Translations under genes and position numbers: made by a program
Source of the DNA: Bradyrhizobium sp. 132
GTDB taxonomy: Bacteria; Pseudomonadota; Alphaproteobacteria; Rhizobiales; Xanthobacteraceae
NCBI RefSeq assembly: GCF_023074185.1
Contig: NZ_JADPKY010000054.1
Span: 30,093 to 94,092, forward strand
DNA: 64,000 nucleotides
Direction: 5' to 3'
Shown: positions 36,115 through 44,572 of the stretch, in pieces
How positions within the stretch are numbered: position 1 is the first letter of the stretch
Layout of the letters: the number at the start of each line of letters is the position of its first letter
The notes under the pieces: generated by a model
Database searches by the model: none
What the model saw: only the letters and a program-made list of their open reading frames with translations
What the model was told of the DNA's origin: nothing

Positions 36115-36717
36115 TCAGTCTCGGCTAATGACGATAAGGACGGTTGCGCGGGCGCCAACCCGCCGCACGTGGTGAACGAGGTGCCCCGGAAACTGCAGGA
36201 AATCTCCGGGGCCCATGACGACACTGCGGTCCGCGAACTTCACTTCGACGCGGCCTGTAATGACGTAGAGCGACTCCTCGCCGGAATGTTCTGCGTAGGT
36301 TGCCTCACTGAAGTGGGCCGGGGGCGTCATTAAGAAAGCTTCCGCCCGTCGGCCCGGCCCCGCTGGCGATAGGGATACAAAAGAGTATCCATGGACCGGA
36401 TCCTCCTCCGGCTGCCGGTTCGCTGTACGAACCAGATGGATGTCCGAGTCCGCGACCTGTTCACCAAATAGCAGCGCCACGGGAATGTCCAAAGCACGAG
36501 AGAGCTTCATCACGGTTGCGATCGACGGTGCCTTGGCGTCTTTCTCAATCCGGGACAGGAAGCTTTTGTTCAGTCCCGTCGCGAGAGCCAGCTCGTCGAG
36601 TGTCATGTTCTTGTTGCGGCGCCAGGCACGCAAACGAGCGCCGATCCGTCCCGCCGGCAGCTGCTCTGAAACACTCGCTTCGAATTTGGTCGTCCGAATT
36701 GTCTTCTTGCTCATCAT
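36115..36717 (-). CDS. XRE-family regulator with cupin domain
   Basis: 200 residues. The helix-turn-helix at about 24-80 has M-T-L-D-E-L-A-L-A-T-G-L-N-K-S-F-L and then S-R-I-E-K-D. The C-terminal cupin (about 125-198) has S-G-E-E-S-L-Y-V-I-T-G and G-P-G-D-F-L-Q-F-P-G-H-L-V-H-H. It is divergent from the MHS transporter at 37000, with about 280 bases between, so it likely regulates that gene and the isomerase below it. It is the second XRE-cupin regulator in the window (compare 4486-5019) but clearly different in sequence. Confidence 0.9.
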   Translation of the reverse strand: MMSKKTIRTTKFEASVSEQLPAGRIGARLRAWRRNKNMTLDELALATGLNKSFLSRIEKDAKAPSIATVMKLSRALDIPVALLFGEQVADSDIHLVRTANRQPEEDPVHGYSFVSLSPAGPGRRAEAFLMTPPAHFSEATYAEHSGEESLYVITGRVEVKFADRSVVMGPGDFLQFPGHLVHHVRRVGARATVLIVISRD

Positions 36718-36999
36718 TCTTCATCACCGGACTGGCAGACCAGATTTCCACGATTTTTTGTCTCCCCAAGCATCGTGGCGGCTGAATGTGCTTTGTCAAT
36801 GAACGAAGAGGTCCAGCGCGGAGCGGTAGGCCTCGGGCGCTCGTCATGACCACACCTCGCCTTAGTCCGTTATAGCCGCGCCCTTTTCAATAGGGACGGA
36901 CTGATATATGGTTCCCGCTGGGCAACATGTTGTCCGACAGACTACGCGTGGAAAAAATTGTCAAGGCAGCCGGGGCCACTCAACTTCAACGGAGAAGAG

Positions 37000-38292
37000 A
37001 TGACTGTCTATGAGAATGCATCAACGACAACCGCCGCAAAGCCGACCTCGAAGGGATGGGTTGTGGCCGCGACCGTGGTCGGAACAACCATCGAATGGTA
37101 CGACTTTTTCATCTTCGGGACGGCCTCCGCCCTGGTCTTTAGCAAGCTGTTCTTCCCCAGCATTGATCCCGTCAGCGGCACGCTGGCTTCTTTCGCGACC
37201 TTTGCCGTTGGGCTCTTTGCGCGACCGCTAGGCGGACTCGTTTTCGGACATTTCGGAGATAGGATCGGCCGAAAGAGTATGCTTCTCCTCAGCCTCTTCC
37301 TGATGGGCATCCCGACTGTTTTGATTGGCCTGCTCCCCACCTACTCTCAGATCGGTATCTGGGCGGCCGTGCTGCTCGTCCTTCTTCGAATCTGCCAGGG
37401 AATTGCCGTGGGCGGCGAATGGGGCGGCGCGGTACTGATGGCCGTCGAGCATGCCGATGGCAACAAGCGGTCGCTATTCGGCAGCTTGCCGCAGGCAGGC
37501 ACTCCAGCCGGATTAATCCTGGCGACCTTGGTATTCGCCCATATGAGCTCCTTCTCCGAGAACGATTTTCTGGCTTGGGGATGGCGAGTGCCCTTCCTCG
37601 CGAGCATCGTCCTCATCCTGCTGGGAAGTTTTGTCCGATCGAAGGTTCCCGAGAGCCCGGTGTTCCTGCAAGCCAAGAATGAAGGACACACCGTCGCTAT
37701 GCCGAGCGCTGAAATCGTGAGCTCACATCTCCGCCCTCTTCTTCTGGCCGTCGGAGCGAAGCTGGCAGAGGTCACATTGTTCTATCTGGTAACGATCTTC
37801 ATTCTTCAATATTCGACCGTCACGCTCGGTCTTTCGAGGGCTGAGGTATTGAATAGCATTCTCATTGCCGCAACCGTCGGACTGTTCGCAATTCCAATAT
37901 ATGGATACTTCGGCGACAAGATCGGCGCCCGCACGATTTACGGCGTCGGCGGCATTCTGCTCGCGCTGTTTGCCATTCCGTTATTTCTGATGGTCAACAC
38001 CAAGGACCCCCTATTGATCCGCCTCGCTATCGTCGTCTCCTTAGGCCTTATCTATCCAACAATGTTCGGGCTTCAGCCCGCGCTGTATTCGGCTCAATTC
38101 CCGCCCGGGGTTCGCTACAGCGGCATGTCGCTCGGCGTTCAGATCGCGGCTGCAATTGGCGGAGGCCTTGCCCCTATCATCGCAACCACGCTGCTGACCA
38201 CCACGGGCAGCACGTTGGCCATCGGCTTCTATTTGGGAGGGTTGGCCCTGGTGGCTGCCGCTTGCGCCTTTTCGATGAAACCATCGAAATAG
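37000..38292 (+). CDS. MFS metabolite:H+ symporter (MHS/shikimate type)
   Basis: 430 residues with 12 predicted helices. The MHS signature is clear: T-T-I-E-W-Y-D-F-F-I-F-G-T near residue 30, F-G-H-F-G-D-R-I-G-R-K in loop 2-3, and R-I-C-Q-G-I-A-V-G-G-E-W-G-G-A near 130. These import organic acids (shikimate, alpha-ketoglutarate, benzoate-like or osmolytes) with protons. I start at M-T-V-Y-E-N-A, which has GGAGAAGAG directly upstream. It is divergent from the XRE-cupin regulator and isomerase. The substrate is unknown but may be an aromatic acid given the isomerase. Confidence 0.92.
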   Translation: MTVYENASTTTAAKPTSKGWVVAATVVGTTIEWYDFFIFGTASALVFSKLFFPSIDPVSGTLASFATFAVGLFARPLGGLVFGHFGDRIGRKSMLLLSLFLMGIPTVLIGLLPTYSQIGIWAAVLLVLLRICQGIAVGGEWGGAVLMAVEHADGNKRSLFGSLPQAGTPAGLILATLVFAHMSSFSENDFLAWGWRVPFLASIVLILLGSFVRSKVPESPVFLQAKNEGHTVAMPSAEIVSSHLRPLLLAVGAKLAEVTLFYLVTIFILQYSTVTLGLSRAEVLNSILIAATVGLFAIPIYGYFGDKIGARTIYGVGGILLALFAIPLFLMVNTKDPLLIRLAIVVSLGLIYPTMFGLQPALYSAQFPPGVRYSGMSLGVQIAAAIGGGLAPIIATTLLTTTGSTLAIGFYLGGLALVAAACAFSMKPSK

Positions 38293-38323
38293 ACGCTGCC
38301 AAAACACCGAAGCTTTCTCGTGA

Positions 38324-38355
38324 AATGCTGGCGCGTTGTTCTGCGCGCCAGCATT
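38324..38355. terminator. 12-bp inverted repeat after the MHS gene
   Basis: Arms AATGCTGGCGCG and CGCGCCAGCATT with an 8-base loop, 31 bases after the stop codon. The position and stem fit a transcription terminator, though no strong T tract follows. Confidence 0.55.
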
Positions 38356-38911
38356 GCGCACGCTCGTGCTATCCGGCTCGAGTGCGGCCTTCTTGTGCCG
38401 CGTGGCGACCATTCTCGTAACGACTGCAGTCCACCATCAGCGCCGGTCTTGACAGAGCAGTGACGTTCGCAGCGATCATCGCTTGACTTTGGCTTAGGCG
38501 GAGAGGACCTCAGGCCCCCTCCCCCTTTGGCTGATGACAGAGCTCACGCACCTCGGCGCGTCCGTGCGCACGTCATCTGACAGCTGCGGCGTAGGCGACG
38601 CATACTCATCGATTGCCGGCAGCTCACAAACCGCCTTTTCATCTAATCGATAAAATCGAGGCGTTCCTTTTCGGTCGTCACCTCGACAAAGTACCTTCGA
38701 AGGGCGGCCGACCGTCCTCTTGCCACGTCTACCCACGCGGTGGACGATTTCAACGTTGTGCGGGGACGGGGGAATCGATCTCTGCGCCGGGCTAGTCGAC
38801 CGGCTCCTGCAAAAAGTGACCCATTTCGTCAGAACAACCGGCAGGATGTAAGCTGCCTGCTCCTGCGCGTTTTCTTCAAGCGGGGGCGTGCTCGCTTGCA
38901 GTTCCCCCTTG
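38356..38911. other. Gene-poor stretch
   Basis: A 144-codon minus-strand frame (38494-38928) opens with M-L-A-A-C-D-K-G-E-L, which resembles a clipped lipoprotein start, and overlaps the PilZ gene end. Its later part has no domain pattern. It could be a decayed lipoprotein gene. Confidence 0.3.
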
Positions 38912-39220
38912 TCACATGCCGCCAACACTAGGAGTGCTCAAACCAGCAGTGCTACGCACGACGAACTGAACGTCGGCTTCCGGGCCATCTAGCCTGACCA
39001 ATTCGCACCGGCGAAACGCCAATCCAGTTCTGGAAAGTAGCAAGAAAAAGTGTCGTGATTTGAGCACGTCTGGAGATCCGTCAACGCGTAGGCGGGCGCC
39101 AGTTTCGGAAATCTCAACGAGAACGCAATCGCGCCACCATTTTCCATTTACCCCCAAAAGGGTGACCCAATGCTCTCGTTCGAAACGCACGCGCTTTGTT
39201 GGTCGCTTGCTCCAAAGCAT
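38912..39220 (-). CDS. PilZ-like domain protein
   Basis: 102 residues from M-L-W-S-K-R-P-T-K-R. PilZ-type features are an N-terminal R-V-R-F-E-R segment (compare RxxxR), then V-E-I-S-E-T-G-A-R-L-R-V (compare D/NxSxxG), and a final beta-strand with R-L-D-G-P-E-A-D-V-Q-F. PilZ domains bind c-di-GMP. The second motif has E where Asp/Asn is usual, so binding may be weak or absent; many such short PilZ-like proteins in Bradyrhizobium have an unknown role. There is no neighbouring operon. It is possibly linked in function to the GGDEF-EAL protein at 28787-31609. Confidence 0.7.
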   Translation of the reverse strand: MLWSKRPTKRVRFEREHWVTLLGVNGKWWRDCVLVEISETGARLRVDGSPDVLKSRHFFLLLSRTGLAFRRCELVRLDGPEADVQFVVRSTAGLSTPSVGGM

Positions 39221-39764
39221 CAAGATCACACCGCTCAGCGGCGCCTTCAAATCATTTCGTCAGAAAAGAAGCCGAAGAGCTGTTTGCGAGCGACATCAAG
39301 CCGGCCACGCTGGCAAGTCGGCAGTCGAAAGAGAATTATTGCCTTTGACCTCAGAGGCAATGCGAGGTCTTGAATTACTTAAGCTTCACAATAACGCGAA
39401 GAGGCTCGAACATAGGAGTATAGTCCCGCTGCAGTCAGCGCTAGGAGCGCGCCGGAAGCAGAATTGTTTGCGCATGAGCGCCCCTGGTTGGGGTCCTGGA
39501 TAGCAACAGACCTTTCCTGCGCCCGCGCCGTCAGTTCTTATCCTGATTTTGCACAGATTTCCGGCTGTTGCGTCTGGAAAATGCATTTTTTGAGCACCAC
39601 ACAAGGCTACTCGGCCGTGTTGCGGCACGAATAATCGTTATTGCTTTCGGCTCAGCAAACGGGACCTGAAGAGCGGCGCGATATTATGCGCGCGACGTGC
39701 GTCGTTTGGCCCGGGTGTGAGGGGTTTCATAATTGCGATATGGATTCTGAAGTAAGTCTTGGTC
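39221..39764. other. Gene-poor stretch
   Basis: No gene, repeat or RNA that I can support. Short overlapping frames only. Confidence 0.4.
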
Positions 39765-39884
39765 ATGACTCGGTCTCTGATTTTCCTCGTGGTTTTTGCG
39801 GTCATCCTGGCAGCGCGTGGGCAGCAGCGAGAACAATTCGTGTTGCGCCCGACTGCGGCCATGCCTCCGGTCAACGTACCCTGA
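39765..39884 (+). CDS. Small secreted or membrane-anchored peptide (39 residues)
   Basis: M-T-R-S-L-I-F-L-V-V-F-A-V-I-L-A-A forms a signal-like helix. It is followed by R-G-Q-Q-R-E-Q-F-V-L and a proline-rich tail, M-P-P-V-N-V-P. Cysteine is absent, so it is not a lipoprotein. The ribosome-binding site is weak. A second mini-frame at 39913-39981 (M-M-I-I-W-G-T-Y-L-V-N-Q-I, then an arginine-rich tail) follows and may be a partner or a remnant. No family known to me. Confidence 0.4.
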   Translation: MTRSLIFLVVFAVILAARGQQREQFVLRPTAAMPPVNVP

Positions 39885-40008
39885 GCGCAAGCGCACGGCA
39901 CGTGTCGGCGAGATGATGATCATTTGGGGCACTTATCTGGTCAATCAGATCCGGCGGGCCATCCGCCGGCGGAGATCGTGAGAGTCCAACATCGTTGCGC
40001 CGACCTCG

Positions 40009-40440
40009 CTAGCCATCAGTGACTCTGGAGGACCGGCGCCGCCCCAGTCGTTCGGGCTCGCGCCGGCGTAGTTCGACAGGAAGAGATCCTGCCGGCACTG
40101 GCGATGGCAGCTCAGGAGCTCTCGTGTCCTCTGGTTGGAGTTGGTGCGTACTAGGGCGCGGCTCCATCAGCTCGAGCACCGCTCGTCCCTTGTCCGTGAT
40201 GCGCCACCCTCCATTCAAGCGCTCGACGAGTTGCTGCGTAAAAAGGTCGAGCTCGGGCACACGGGCGCCCATTCGTTTGGTGCGTGCCGCCCAATCCGGA
40301 CCGCTCGTGGCCAAAATGGCCATGTCTCGCTTGAGGTCCGGCATGGATGCGAAGCCGTTCGGGTAGCTCACAAGGATCTTCAACACCGTGACCTGGAAAT
40401 TCACATGAGCACTATCGGTCTTGTCCGTATCTAGCGCCAC
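40009..40440 (-). CDS. Winged-helix-like hypothetical protein
   Basis: 143 residues from a GTG that overlaps the end of the upstream gene by ten bases. An early helix (V-N-F-Q-V-T-V-L-K-I-L-V-S), a second helix (L-K-R-D-M-A-I-L-A-T-S-G-P-D-W), and then L-N-G-G-W-R-I-T-D-K-G-R-A-V-L-E-L give the pattern of a winged helix with a W-x-I-T-x-x-G wing, as in Mrr-type N-terminal domains. The C-terminal 45 residues are Pro/Arg-rich and probably disordered. A frameshifted homologue lies at the left edge (1-232). The DNA-binding role is inference. Confidence 0.65.
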   Translation of the reverse strand: MALDTDKTDSAHVNFQVTVLKILVSYPNGFASMPDLKRDMAILATSGPDWAARTKRMGARVPELDLFTQQLVERLNGGWRITDKGRAVLELMEPRPSTHQLQPEDTRAPELPSPVPAGSLPVELRRREPERLGRRRSSRVTDG

Positions 40441-40676
40441 ATGGTTGGCGCGGAGCGAAGAGCTTGCATTGCGACCTGCCGAAGGCGCTCCGCCGTGATC
40501 TCACCTTTGTTGGCGGCCTCCAAGATCTTGGAAGCGACATGGGCCCGAGTGCCGGTTTCGCTGCGAGGCAGACTGTCGCAAACCTCCTCAAGAACAGCAC
40601 GCAGAAGCGCAGTGGTCGTTGCGTCCAAGCACTTGGCGGCTCCGCAAGGCGCAAAAAATGGTAGCAGAGAAAGCAC
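40431..40676 (-). CDS. Small hypothetical protein (81 residues)
   Basis: GTG start with GAGGAG seven bases upstream. After a hydrophobic start (L-S-L-L-P-F-F-A-P-C-G-A-A) come L-R-A-V-L-E-E-V-C-D-S-L-P and then V-A-S-K-I-L-E-A-A-N-K-G-E and A-E-R-L-R-Q-V-A-M-Q-A-L. This is an all-helical pattern that I associate with short conserved Bradyrhizobium/rhizobial proteins of unknown role. It overlaps the winged-helix-like gene by ten bases, so the two are probably cotranscribed. Confidence 0.65.
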   Translation of the reverse strand: MLSLLPFFAPCGAAKCLDATTTALLRAVLEEVCDSLPRSETGTRAHVASKILEAANKGEITAERLRQVAMQALRSAPTMWR

Positions 40677-41007
40677 GGTGAACTCCTCAAAGAACTAATA
40701 GCTGATTCCAAAGTCGAGTATGAACTTCACCACAGTCGTCGTTGCTTGTTGATTGTCCAAGACGTTGCCGCCATGCCGTCGAAGCAGGACAGTTGTGCTG
40801 GTCTGGCTCCGCCACGCCAGCGCTGGAGGAACCGCCTCCGTGATGGAATTCAGCGCTGGAGGGGCTCTTTTTGACGATTTTCGCCGCGATGTCCGTGCGA
40901 TGTCTCGCCACTTGCAGAGTGTCTATTTTGCCGCGGCGAATCCATCGCCGGGGAAGCCGCAGCGGGCGTTCCGGTACAGACAGACCGTCGGTGTTTATGT
41001 CCGATCG

Positions 41008-41160
41008 TTTTTCTTTGAGATTTCCCTTAAGCGCCGTGGGCGAAGCTGGTCATGGTCCGTCAGCACGAGCGAGGGCACGCCGGTTATAGCAGGCTCACGA
41101 ATCAGTCGAGCCGCCGCCAGATAGGAAGCGAACAGGGCGTTATTTCTGCTGCTAAGCACG
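41008..41160 (+). pseudogene. Remnant of a short rhizobial protein family, with an in-frame stop
   Basis: F-F-F-E-I-S-L-K-R-R-G-R-S-W-S-W, then V-I-A-G-S-R-I-S-R-A-A-A-R, a TAG at 41122, then E-A-N-R-A-L-F-L-L-L. I recall short Bradyrhizobium proteins with this exact order (L-x-R-R-G-R-x-W-x-W, then M-Q-G-S-x-x-S-R, then K-A-x-R-A-L-F-L-L-L), where a Tyr stands at the stop. The TAG probably replaces TAC/TAT. The family recall is from memory and should be checked. Confidence 0.45.
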
Positions 41161-41311
41161 CCAATGGGCCCGCCTGCAACAGTTTCGTCACGCCGAGCTG
41201 GCGAGCGGTGTCGGTCACCGCGTTGGCTCCCGCGCCATTAGGCCCTGGTCTGTGAGTGGCCATGTCATGACCATGTCCCAGTCCTCGTATTTTGCTGAAT
41301 GCATCTAGGGA

Positions 41312-41467
41312 ATGTCGATGAAGCAGACCAAGCAAAACGAGAGATCACAGCGTGGGAGCCTCGTCGGCAAAGTACTTGGTGGGAAAACGAAAAAACTGAC
41401 CGCGACGATGAAGCGCCGTGCCCTCAAGATAAAAAAATCCGAGCGACCGGATCCGCCATCTCAATAG
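41312..41467 (+). CDS. Small basic protein (49-51 residues)
   Basis: M-S-M-K-Q-T-K-Q-N-E-R-S-Q-R-G-S-L-V is followed by K-V-L-G-G-K-T-K-K-L-T-A-T-M-K-R-R-A and a basic tail ending in P-D-P-P-S-Q. AGGG precedes; the second ATG (41318) has better spacing. The high Lys/Arg content suggests nucleic-acid contact, but no family is recognised. It lies alone upstream of the convergent panC/panB operon. Confidence 0.4.
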   Translation: MSMKQTKQNERSQRGSLVGKVLGGKTKKLTATMKRRALKIKKSERPDPPSQ

Positions 41468-41600
41468 AGACACGCTCCACGCCTGCTCGTACTAAGCTCG
41501 TCAGGTGGCGCCCCTCCAAGAGTCGCTCGCTTCCTCTCCGCTAGCGCCTCTCTGCACCTGCTTGCTGTCACGTTGTGAGGGGCCCCCCGATTGGAGCTTC

Positions 41601-42455
41601 CTATCTCCTGGCGTCCGGATCGAGCATGACGTTGTCAATAAGCCGGGTCGAGCCAACATAGCCTGCTGCACAAATGGCGACCGGACGCGATAACGGGTTC
41701 GTGGCCGGTTTTAGCGTTTCAGCGTCCACGATTTCGAGGTATTGCAACTCATCCAGCGCCTCCAGGGGAGGCCTGACAAGCGATAGCAGCCGGACCGGAT
41801 CGCGCTCTCCTTCGCGAAACGCGGTTTCCGCCGCGAGCAGGCCCCGGCTGATCGCCAATGCACGCTTGCGCTCCGGGGCGCTGAGATAGCGGTTTCGGCT
41901 GCTCATTGCGAGGCCATCCGGCTCGCGGACCGTCGGCACGGTGACGATATCGATCGGCAGGTTGAGATCAAAGGTCATGCGGCGGACGACTGCACATTGC
42001 TGCAAGTCTTTCTGCCCGAAAAACGCGACGTCCGGCTGAACCATGTTGAAGAGCTTGCAGACAACGGTTGCAACGCCGCGGAAATGGTCGGGCCTGAACG
42101 GCCCGCACAGGGGCTGTGCGGGTGCACCGGGTTCAACAAAGGTATCAAACTGAGGGGGGTAGACGTCCCGCACCTCGGGAGCAAAGAGGACGTCGACTCC
42201 TGCCTCCTGGCAAAGTTGTTCATCGCGAGGGAAGTCGCGAGGGTAGGTGGTGAGATCTTCCTTGGGGCCAAACTGCGTAGGATTAACGAAGATGCTGACG
42301 ACCGTGGCGTCGCAACGAGCCTGGCTGTCTTCGACCAGGGCCATGTGGCCCTGGTGCAGGTAACCCATCGTGGGCACCAATCCGATGTGTCTGTCGGGGC
42401 CCCGAGCCTCAGCTAAAGCGCGACGCAGTTCAGCAACGGATCGGATGGTTCGCAT
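41601..42455 (-). CDS. panC: Pantothenate synthetase (pantoate--beta-alanine ligase)
   Basis: 284 residues. PanC joins pantoate and beta-alanine with ATP to make pantothenate, the coenzyme A precursor. The HIGH-type nucleotide motif is M-G-Y-L-H-Q-G-H-M-A-L-V near residue 30, and the KMSKS-like region has M-S-S-R-N-R-Y-L-S near 183. F-V-N-P-T-Q-F-G-P-K-E-D-L is the pantoate-site block. It starts two bases after the panB stop (ATG at 42455; a GTG at 42461 is also possible). This is core metabolism set in an otherwise accessory region. Confidence 0.96.
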   Translation of the reverse strand: MRTIRSVAELRRALAEARGPDRHIGLVPTMGYLHQGHMALVEDSQARCDATVVSIFVNPTQFGPKEDLTTYPRDFPRDEQLCQEAGVDVLFAPEVRDVYPPQFDTFVEPGAPAQPLCGPFRPDHFRGVATVVCKLFNMVQPDVAFFGQKDLQQCAVVRRMTFDLNLPIDIVTVPTVREPDGLAMSSRNRYLSAPERKRALAISRGLLAAETAFREGERDPVRLLSLVRPPLEALDELQYLEIVDAETLKPATNPLSRPVAICAAGYVGSTRLIDNVMLDPDARR

Positions 42456-42457
42456 GA

Positions 42458-43339
42458 TCACGACTCTGAGGTTGGTTCGTGTGGAGTCCAGTTTGCGACG
42501 AGCTCCTTGAGCGCGTCGGGGAGGCGATAGGATTCCTGCCCTCCTGGGAATGACCCGTGACGCACGTCAGTCGCCCAGCGCGAGAGCGCCTCCTGCATCA
42601 GCTGAAATCCATTCGAATACGCGCGCACGAATTTGGGCGGCTTACCGTCGGTAAGACCCACGACATCATGAAACACGAGCACCTGCCCCGAACAACCAAG
42701 ACCGGCTCCGATTCCGATGGTCGGAATCTTTAGGATCTCCGTCGCCCGCGCTGCTAGCTCCGCCGGGATTCCCTCCAGCACGAGAGCAAAACAACCGGCC
42801 TCCTCGAGGCGATGCGCGTCCTCGAGCAGGCGGAAGGCGTCGGTGGCAGTCCGACCCTGCACCTTGAAACCGCCCATGACATTGACGCTTTGTGGGGTGA
42901 GACCGAGATGTCCCATCACAGGAATTTCACAGTCGACCAGGGCGCGTACCATATCGAGGCGGTTTGCACCGCCTTCGAGCTTCACCGCATCGGCGCCACG
43001 CTGGAGGAAGCCGCCGGCGTTGCGGATGGTCTCTTCCCGGCTGACATGGAAACTGAGGAAGGGCATGTCGGCAATGAGAAGGGCACGCGGTCTTGTCCGC
43101 GCAACCGCTTCGAGGTGATGATTCATCATCGAGACGTTGACTGGCAAGGTGTTGTCGAATCCGAGGCAAACATTGCCAACACTGTCGCCGACGAGGAGAA
43201 TATCCACGATCGGATCAGCGATGCGCGCTGCAACCGCGTCGTAAGCGGTGGTCATAGCGATCCGCCGCCCCTCCTCCTTCCATTGCTGAACAAGTGGTAT
43301 CGTAACTCGCTGGGTTGGCGACTGCGGCGTGTGGCTCAT
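42458..43339 (-). CDS. panB: Ketopantoate hydroxymethyltransferase
   Basis: 293 residues. PanB makes ketopantoate from 2-oxoisovalerate and methylene-tetrahydrofolate. Family blocks are present: M-T-T-A-Y-D-A near 29-35, L-L-V-G-D-S-V-G-N-V near 49-58, D-A-V-K-L-E-G-G at 115-122 with the metal-binding Glu, and P-V-M-G-H-L-G-L-T-P-Q-S-V at 135-147. I-G-I-G-A-G near 207-212 closes the barrel. Normal length. It is first of the two-gene panBC operon, and the intergenic region to the right presumably holds its promoter. Confidence 0.96.
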   Translation of the reverse strand: MSHTPQSPTQRVTIPLVQQWKEEGRRIAMTTAYDAVAARIADPIVDILLVGDSVGNVCLGFDNTLPVNVSMMNHHLEAVARTRPRALLIADMPFLSFHVSREETIRNAGGFLQRGADAVKLEGGANRLDMVRALVDCEIPVMGHLGLTPQSVNVMGGFKVQGRTATDAFRLLEDAHRLEEAGCFALVLEGIPAELAARATEILKIPTIGIGAGLGCSGQVLVFHDVVGLTDGKPPKFVRAYSNGFQLMQEALSRWATDVRHGSFPGGQESYRLPDALKELVANWTPHEPTSES

Positions 43340-43542
43340 CTCGGTCCTGATCTGTTTCTTGACGCCGGCACTTCAATTCCCGGCGCTTCCTAGGCGAGAG
43401 GAGAGATAAGGGTCAATCCACCGATACACAAAGAAAGCTTTCCCTCCAAACTGGAAGAAGGGCGCACCGAACCTCCCAATGATCGCGCAATCATCGTGGG
43501 AATGATTCTCTCGCGGCCGAGAGGGAGGTCGCGGTACGAGTC

Positions 43543-44031
43543 ATGGATCGCAAAGCGGCGAATATGGACCAAAAACGCCGCCAATCACACAGGCCAAACC
43601 GCTATGCTGCCTCAGCAGTTGTGATGGGACGCCGCAAGTTCATGGTGAACAAGGTTTGCAACGCCGCCGCGGCACTCACTTTTACCGTGGTGGCCGTCGG
43701 TGGATTTTGGAGCTTTTCGAACAGCTATTTCATTTGTGGCCTTGCGCTGGTCGCTTCGTTATTTGCCCGTCGTACCGTTGAGCGCTCATTCATCAAGCGC
43801 GCTCATCGCGATATGGTACGCATTCACGGCATGGACTGGGGCTGCGCCGATAACGCCCACGTTTTATTCAAGCTCCGATACCGTCGTATGAACGCAGGCC
43901 CTCCCTGCGGACTTCTTCAACGGCTCTCGTCGGTGTTGACGGAAAACCATCTTCTTCGAAGGAAGGCGCTTTGCTTGAGGCGTAAGCGGCGGGTAAGTCG
44001 TCCGCGCTCATTGATCGAGCATTCGCCCTAA
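43543..44031 (+). CDS. Hypothetical membrane protein
   Basis: 162 residues. A basic N-terminus (D-Q-K-R-R-Q-S-H-R-P) precedes one long hydrophobic stretch of two short helices at about 43-78 (A-A-A-L-T-F-T-V-V-A-V-G-G-F and F-I-C-G-L-A-L-V-A-S-L-F-A). After it comes a cytosolic-looking basic tail rich in Arg. No domain known. The C-terminal 60 residues are low in pattern and may be out of a real frame. The start is uncertain; M-V-N-K-V-C-N is a possible internal start. Confidence 0.4.
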   Translation: MDRKAANMDQKRRQSHRPNRYAASAVVMGRRKFMVNKVCNAAAALTFTVVAVGGFWSFSNSYFICGLALVASLFARRTVERSFIKRAHRDMVRIHGMDWGCADNAHVLFKLRYRRMNAGPPCGLLQRLSSVLTENHLLRRKALCLRRKRRVSRPRSLIEHSP

Positions 44032-44572
44032 GCATCGAAGCACCTAAGGTAGGCCGAGAGCGTCCGCAGCTGCCAACAGTTGCTGCGCCGATCGCGCGCC
44101 TATTGTCTCCTTATGGTTGGCCACATCACACGACGGCCCCCCCTAAAAATCCGTGGTATGCAGGATGACGGGTTACCATCCCACAATCGTCCTAAGCGGA
44201 TGCTGGATAGATCAAAAGGCCCGCGCCTCCCGATGGCTGCATCAGCTAGGCTTGCTCGGTCCATGCTAATCGCCGCGAGATCATCAAAAGACAGCAAAGT
44301 CCCCTCTACACGGCATGGGCCGGAAATCAAATCGGCGGCAGCCGGCTCCTCGGGAGGACGGCATCGCCCGCTTGTCACGGGCGGCAGACCTTTGGTCGTT
44401 GCGAGTGGATGAGCCGGCTTGCGCCGCCCCCTAGCCGGTTGCCCCATGCCCTAACGATCGGGCAGTCCTCAGTTGCTCGGCCGACCTGTGAATCATCTGG
44501 AGAAGTGCCGGAGGGTGCTTTACTCAGCATGCTCCAGTGTAGACTTACAACCGATTCGCGAGGAGGAAGAGC
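44032..44572. other. Gene-poor stretch before the restriction-modification genes
   Basis: Overlapping frames on both strands (about 110-115 codons) show no domain or ribosome-binding site. I see no gene. The promoter of the methyltransferase gene should lie in the last part. Confidence 0.35.
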
